A stretch of DNA of 56,850 nt from a virus, in the IMG/VR virus record IMGVR_UViG_3300020156_000033, positions 1 through 56,850 of that record. One strand, 5' to 3'. Position numbers and translations under genes: made by a program. Positions within the stretch are counted from its first letter, which is position 1, and each line of letters begins with the position of its first letter. Below, piece by piece: positions 56,062-56,850 of this stretch. A model generated the notes under the pieces. It did not search any database, was not told where the DNA came from, and saw only the letters and a list, made by a program, of their open reading frames with translations.

Positions 56062-56364
56062 GTGACGCTGATCTACGACAAGAAGTTCCGGACGGACTTC
56101 GAGCGCTGGGAGCTGGCGCCGAAGGCGTGGGGCAAGCCCACGCGGATGCGCTACTTCGCCGACGTCTACGCCGACGCCAGTGAGAACCTGTTGGTCACGT
56201 GGGAGCAGCGCGCGCACATCGTCGCGCTGCTCGGTATCGAGCACCTGCCCGTGGAGAACGGGCGCGGGCTGAACGTCATCGTGACCGACATCGCGAAGGT
56301 CGCAGACACGGTCGCTGATCTCTTCGACCTGCTGCGCGAACTGGGCTACGAGCCGATGATGTGA
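56062..56364 (+). CDS. First gene of the plus-strand arm, hypothetical, 100 aa
   Basis: GTG after GGAGAGGACACCACCG. Starts MTLIYDKKFRTDFERWELAP; contains an aromatic segment and a C-terminal helix (DIAKVADTVADLFDLLRELG). Soluble, unknown. Being first after the control region it may be an immediate-early protein. Confidence 0.65.
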   Translation: MTLIYDKKFRTDFERWELAPKAWGKPTRMRYFADVYADASENLLVTWEQRAHIVALLGIEHLPVENGRGLNVIVTDIAKVADTVADLFDLLRELGYEPMM

Positions 56365-56373
56365 TCGGAGCAT

Positions 56374-56402
56374 GGCGCAGGGCCCCTAGAGGACCCTGCG
56401 CC
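56374..56402 (+). terminator. 9-bp hairpin after the first early gene
   Basis: GGCGCAGGG (56374-56382) pairs with CCCTGCGCC (56394-56402), extended inside by CC/GG. GTGTGCT follows at 56403. Confidence 0.55.
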
Positions 56403-56440
56403 GTGTGCTGGACACATGCACCAACGGGAGGGAAGCACTG

Positions 56441-56850
56441 ATGGCTGTCTACGTATTCCCCGGTGAGGGGCGCTTGCGCGTCGAGCGGTACGGCCAGGAC
56501 GGCGGACCTGAGCGCCACGTCTACCGCCTCGCCTTCATGGCGGAGGACCCCGGGCGCTTCGGCGGGCGCGTGCTGCGGAGCCGGATCACGGTCCCCTGGC
56601 AGCCCGACCCGCGCACACATGAGAACCGCGTCGTCGCCGACGCGCTCGCGGCGGTCGAACACGGGATCTCCGGTGCCGACGACGACCCCACGGGGACGGT
56701 CCTGGGCCTGTACGCCGACGACATCGCCGCTGGGGCCGACGACGCCGCGCGCTACCGCGAGGGCGGGCGGGCGTCCTACTACGCCACCGTCCCCGGGACG
56801 CTGTTCGAAGACGGGATCACCACCTACCCCGCCAAGGCCTACGTGGTGGT
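56441..56850 (+). CDS. Hypothetical early protein, N-terminal part of the junction-spanning gene
   Basis: ATG after ACGGGAGGGAAGCACTG. The first 136 residues are in the window; the rest is at 2-253, giving about 177 aa. Starts MAVYVFPGEGRLRVERYGQD, later acidic (GADDDPTGTVLGLYADD). Soluble. Unknown family. Confidence 0.75.
   Translation, partial: MAVYVFPGEGRLRVERYGQDGGPERHVYRLAFMAEDPGRFGGRVLRSRITVPWQPDPRTHENRVVADALAAVEHGISGADDDPTGTVLGLYADDIAAGADDAARYREGGRASYYATVPGTLFEDGITTYPAKAYVV

Noticed and set aside
55113-56065. Overlapping open frames on both strands in the GC-rich part of the control region
   Set aside because: Arg/Pro/Ser-rich products, no ribosome sites, mutual overlap and interruption by palindromes. 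Treated as noncoding, though a small gene cannot be ruled out.
1-56850. Integrase, excisionase, repressor cassette, tRNA genes, CRISPR array
   Set aside because: Scanned for tyrosine and serine recombinase motifs, tRNA T-loop (GTTCGANNC) with cloverleaf, and regularly spaced repeats. None seen, so a lytic lifestyle is more likely, without proof.

Overview
The window is one complete tailed-phage genome in circular form. The first 129 bases recur as the last 129 (one mismatch, base 3 versus 56724), so the unique length is about 56,721 bp and the gene cut by the window edge runs from 56441 through the join to 253. The DNA is GC-rich (roughly two-thirds G+C by eye), starts are often GTG, and the HK97-type head genes, long tape measure, paired tail chaperones, SF2 helicase, Cas4/Sak4/PolA replication genes and many 30-150 aa early genes fit a siphovirus of a high-GC actinomycete such as Streptomyces or Nocardiopsis. 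I saw no integrase, tRNA gene or CRISPR array.

Layout. 56062 to 253 (across the join) and 254-10034, plus strand: tightly packed small early genes, mostly unknown, with several zinc-knuckle microproteins, a HicA-like protein beside a helix-turn-helix protein, and many intercistronic hairpins. 10031-20460, plus strand: replication and recombination (SF2 helicase, Cas4-family exonuclease, Sak4-like RecA-fold ATPase, ssDNA-binding-like protein, AEP primase-helicase, HTH protein, DNA polymerase I, RuvC-like resolvase). A terminator at 20468-20498 closes this arm. 20518-53648, minus strand: late genes, which transcription meets in the order small genes, TerS, TerL (with an intein), portal, protease-scaffold, decoration protein, major capsid, connectors, major tail protein, chaperones, tape measure, tail tip, minor tail, small membrane proteins, amidase endolysin, tail fibre and a holin-like gene. 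Two plus-strand genes (20974-21564) sit inside this arm as a terminator-bounded island. 53649-56061 is a 2.4-kb region with no convincing gene, from which the two arms diverge. It is strongly C-rich and G-poor on the plus strand for about 900 bp and full of palindromes, so it is a likely control region or origin.

Most notable: (1) TerL is interrupted exactly inside its P-loop by an intein with the W-C-T residues of class 3 inteins and a deleted, decayed homing-endonuclease region. (2) The major tail protein appears to gain an Ig-like (BIG2) domain by a -1 frameshift at its stop codon. (3) The tail chaperones are linked by a likely +1 shift at GGA-TTT-CCT. (4) The 7-mer GTGTGCT/AGCACAC occurs about 60 times by hand count, roughly ten times the composition-only expectation. 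It is biased to the coding strand, paired in intergenic hairpins, and fused to TAG stops in a repeated stop/ribosome-site/start cassette. (5) Structured noncoding segments include a duplicated hairpin with compensatory changes and a hairpin-packed 411-bp gap between TerL and portal.
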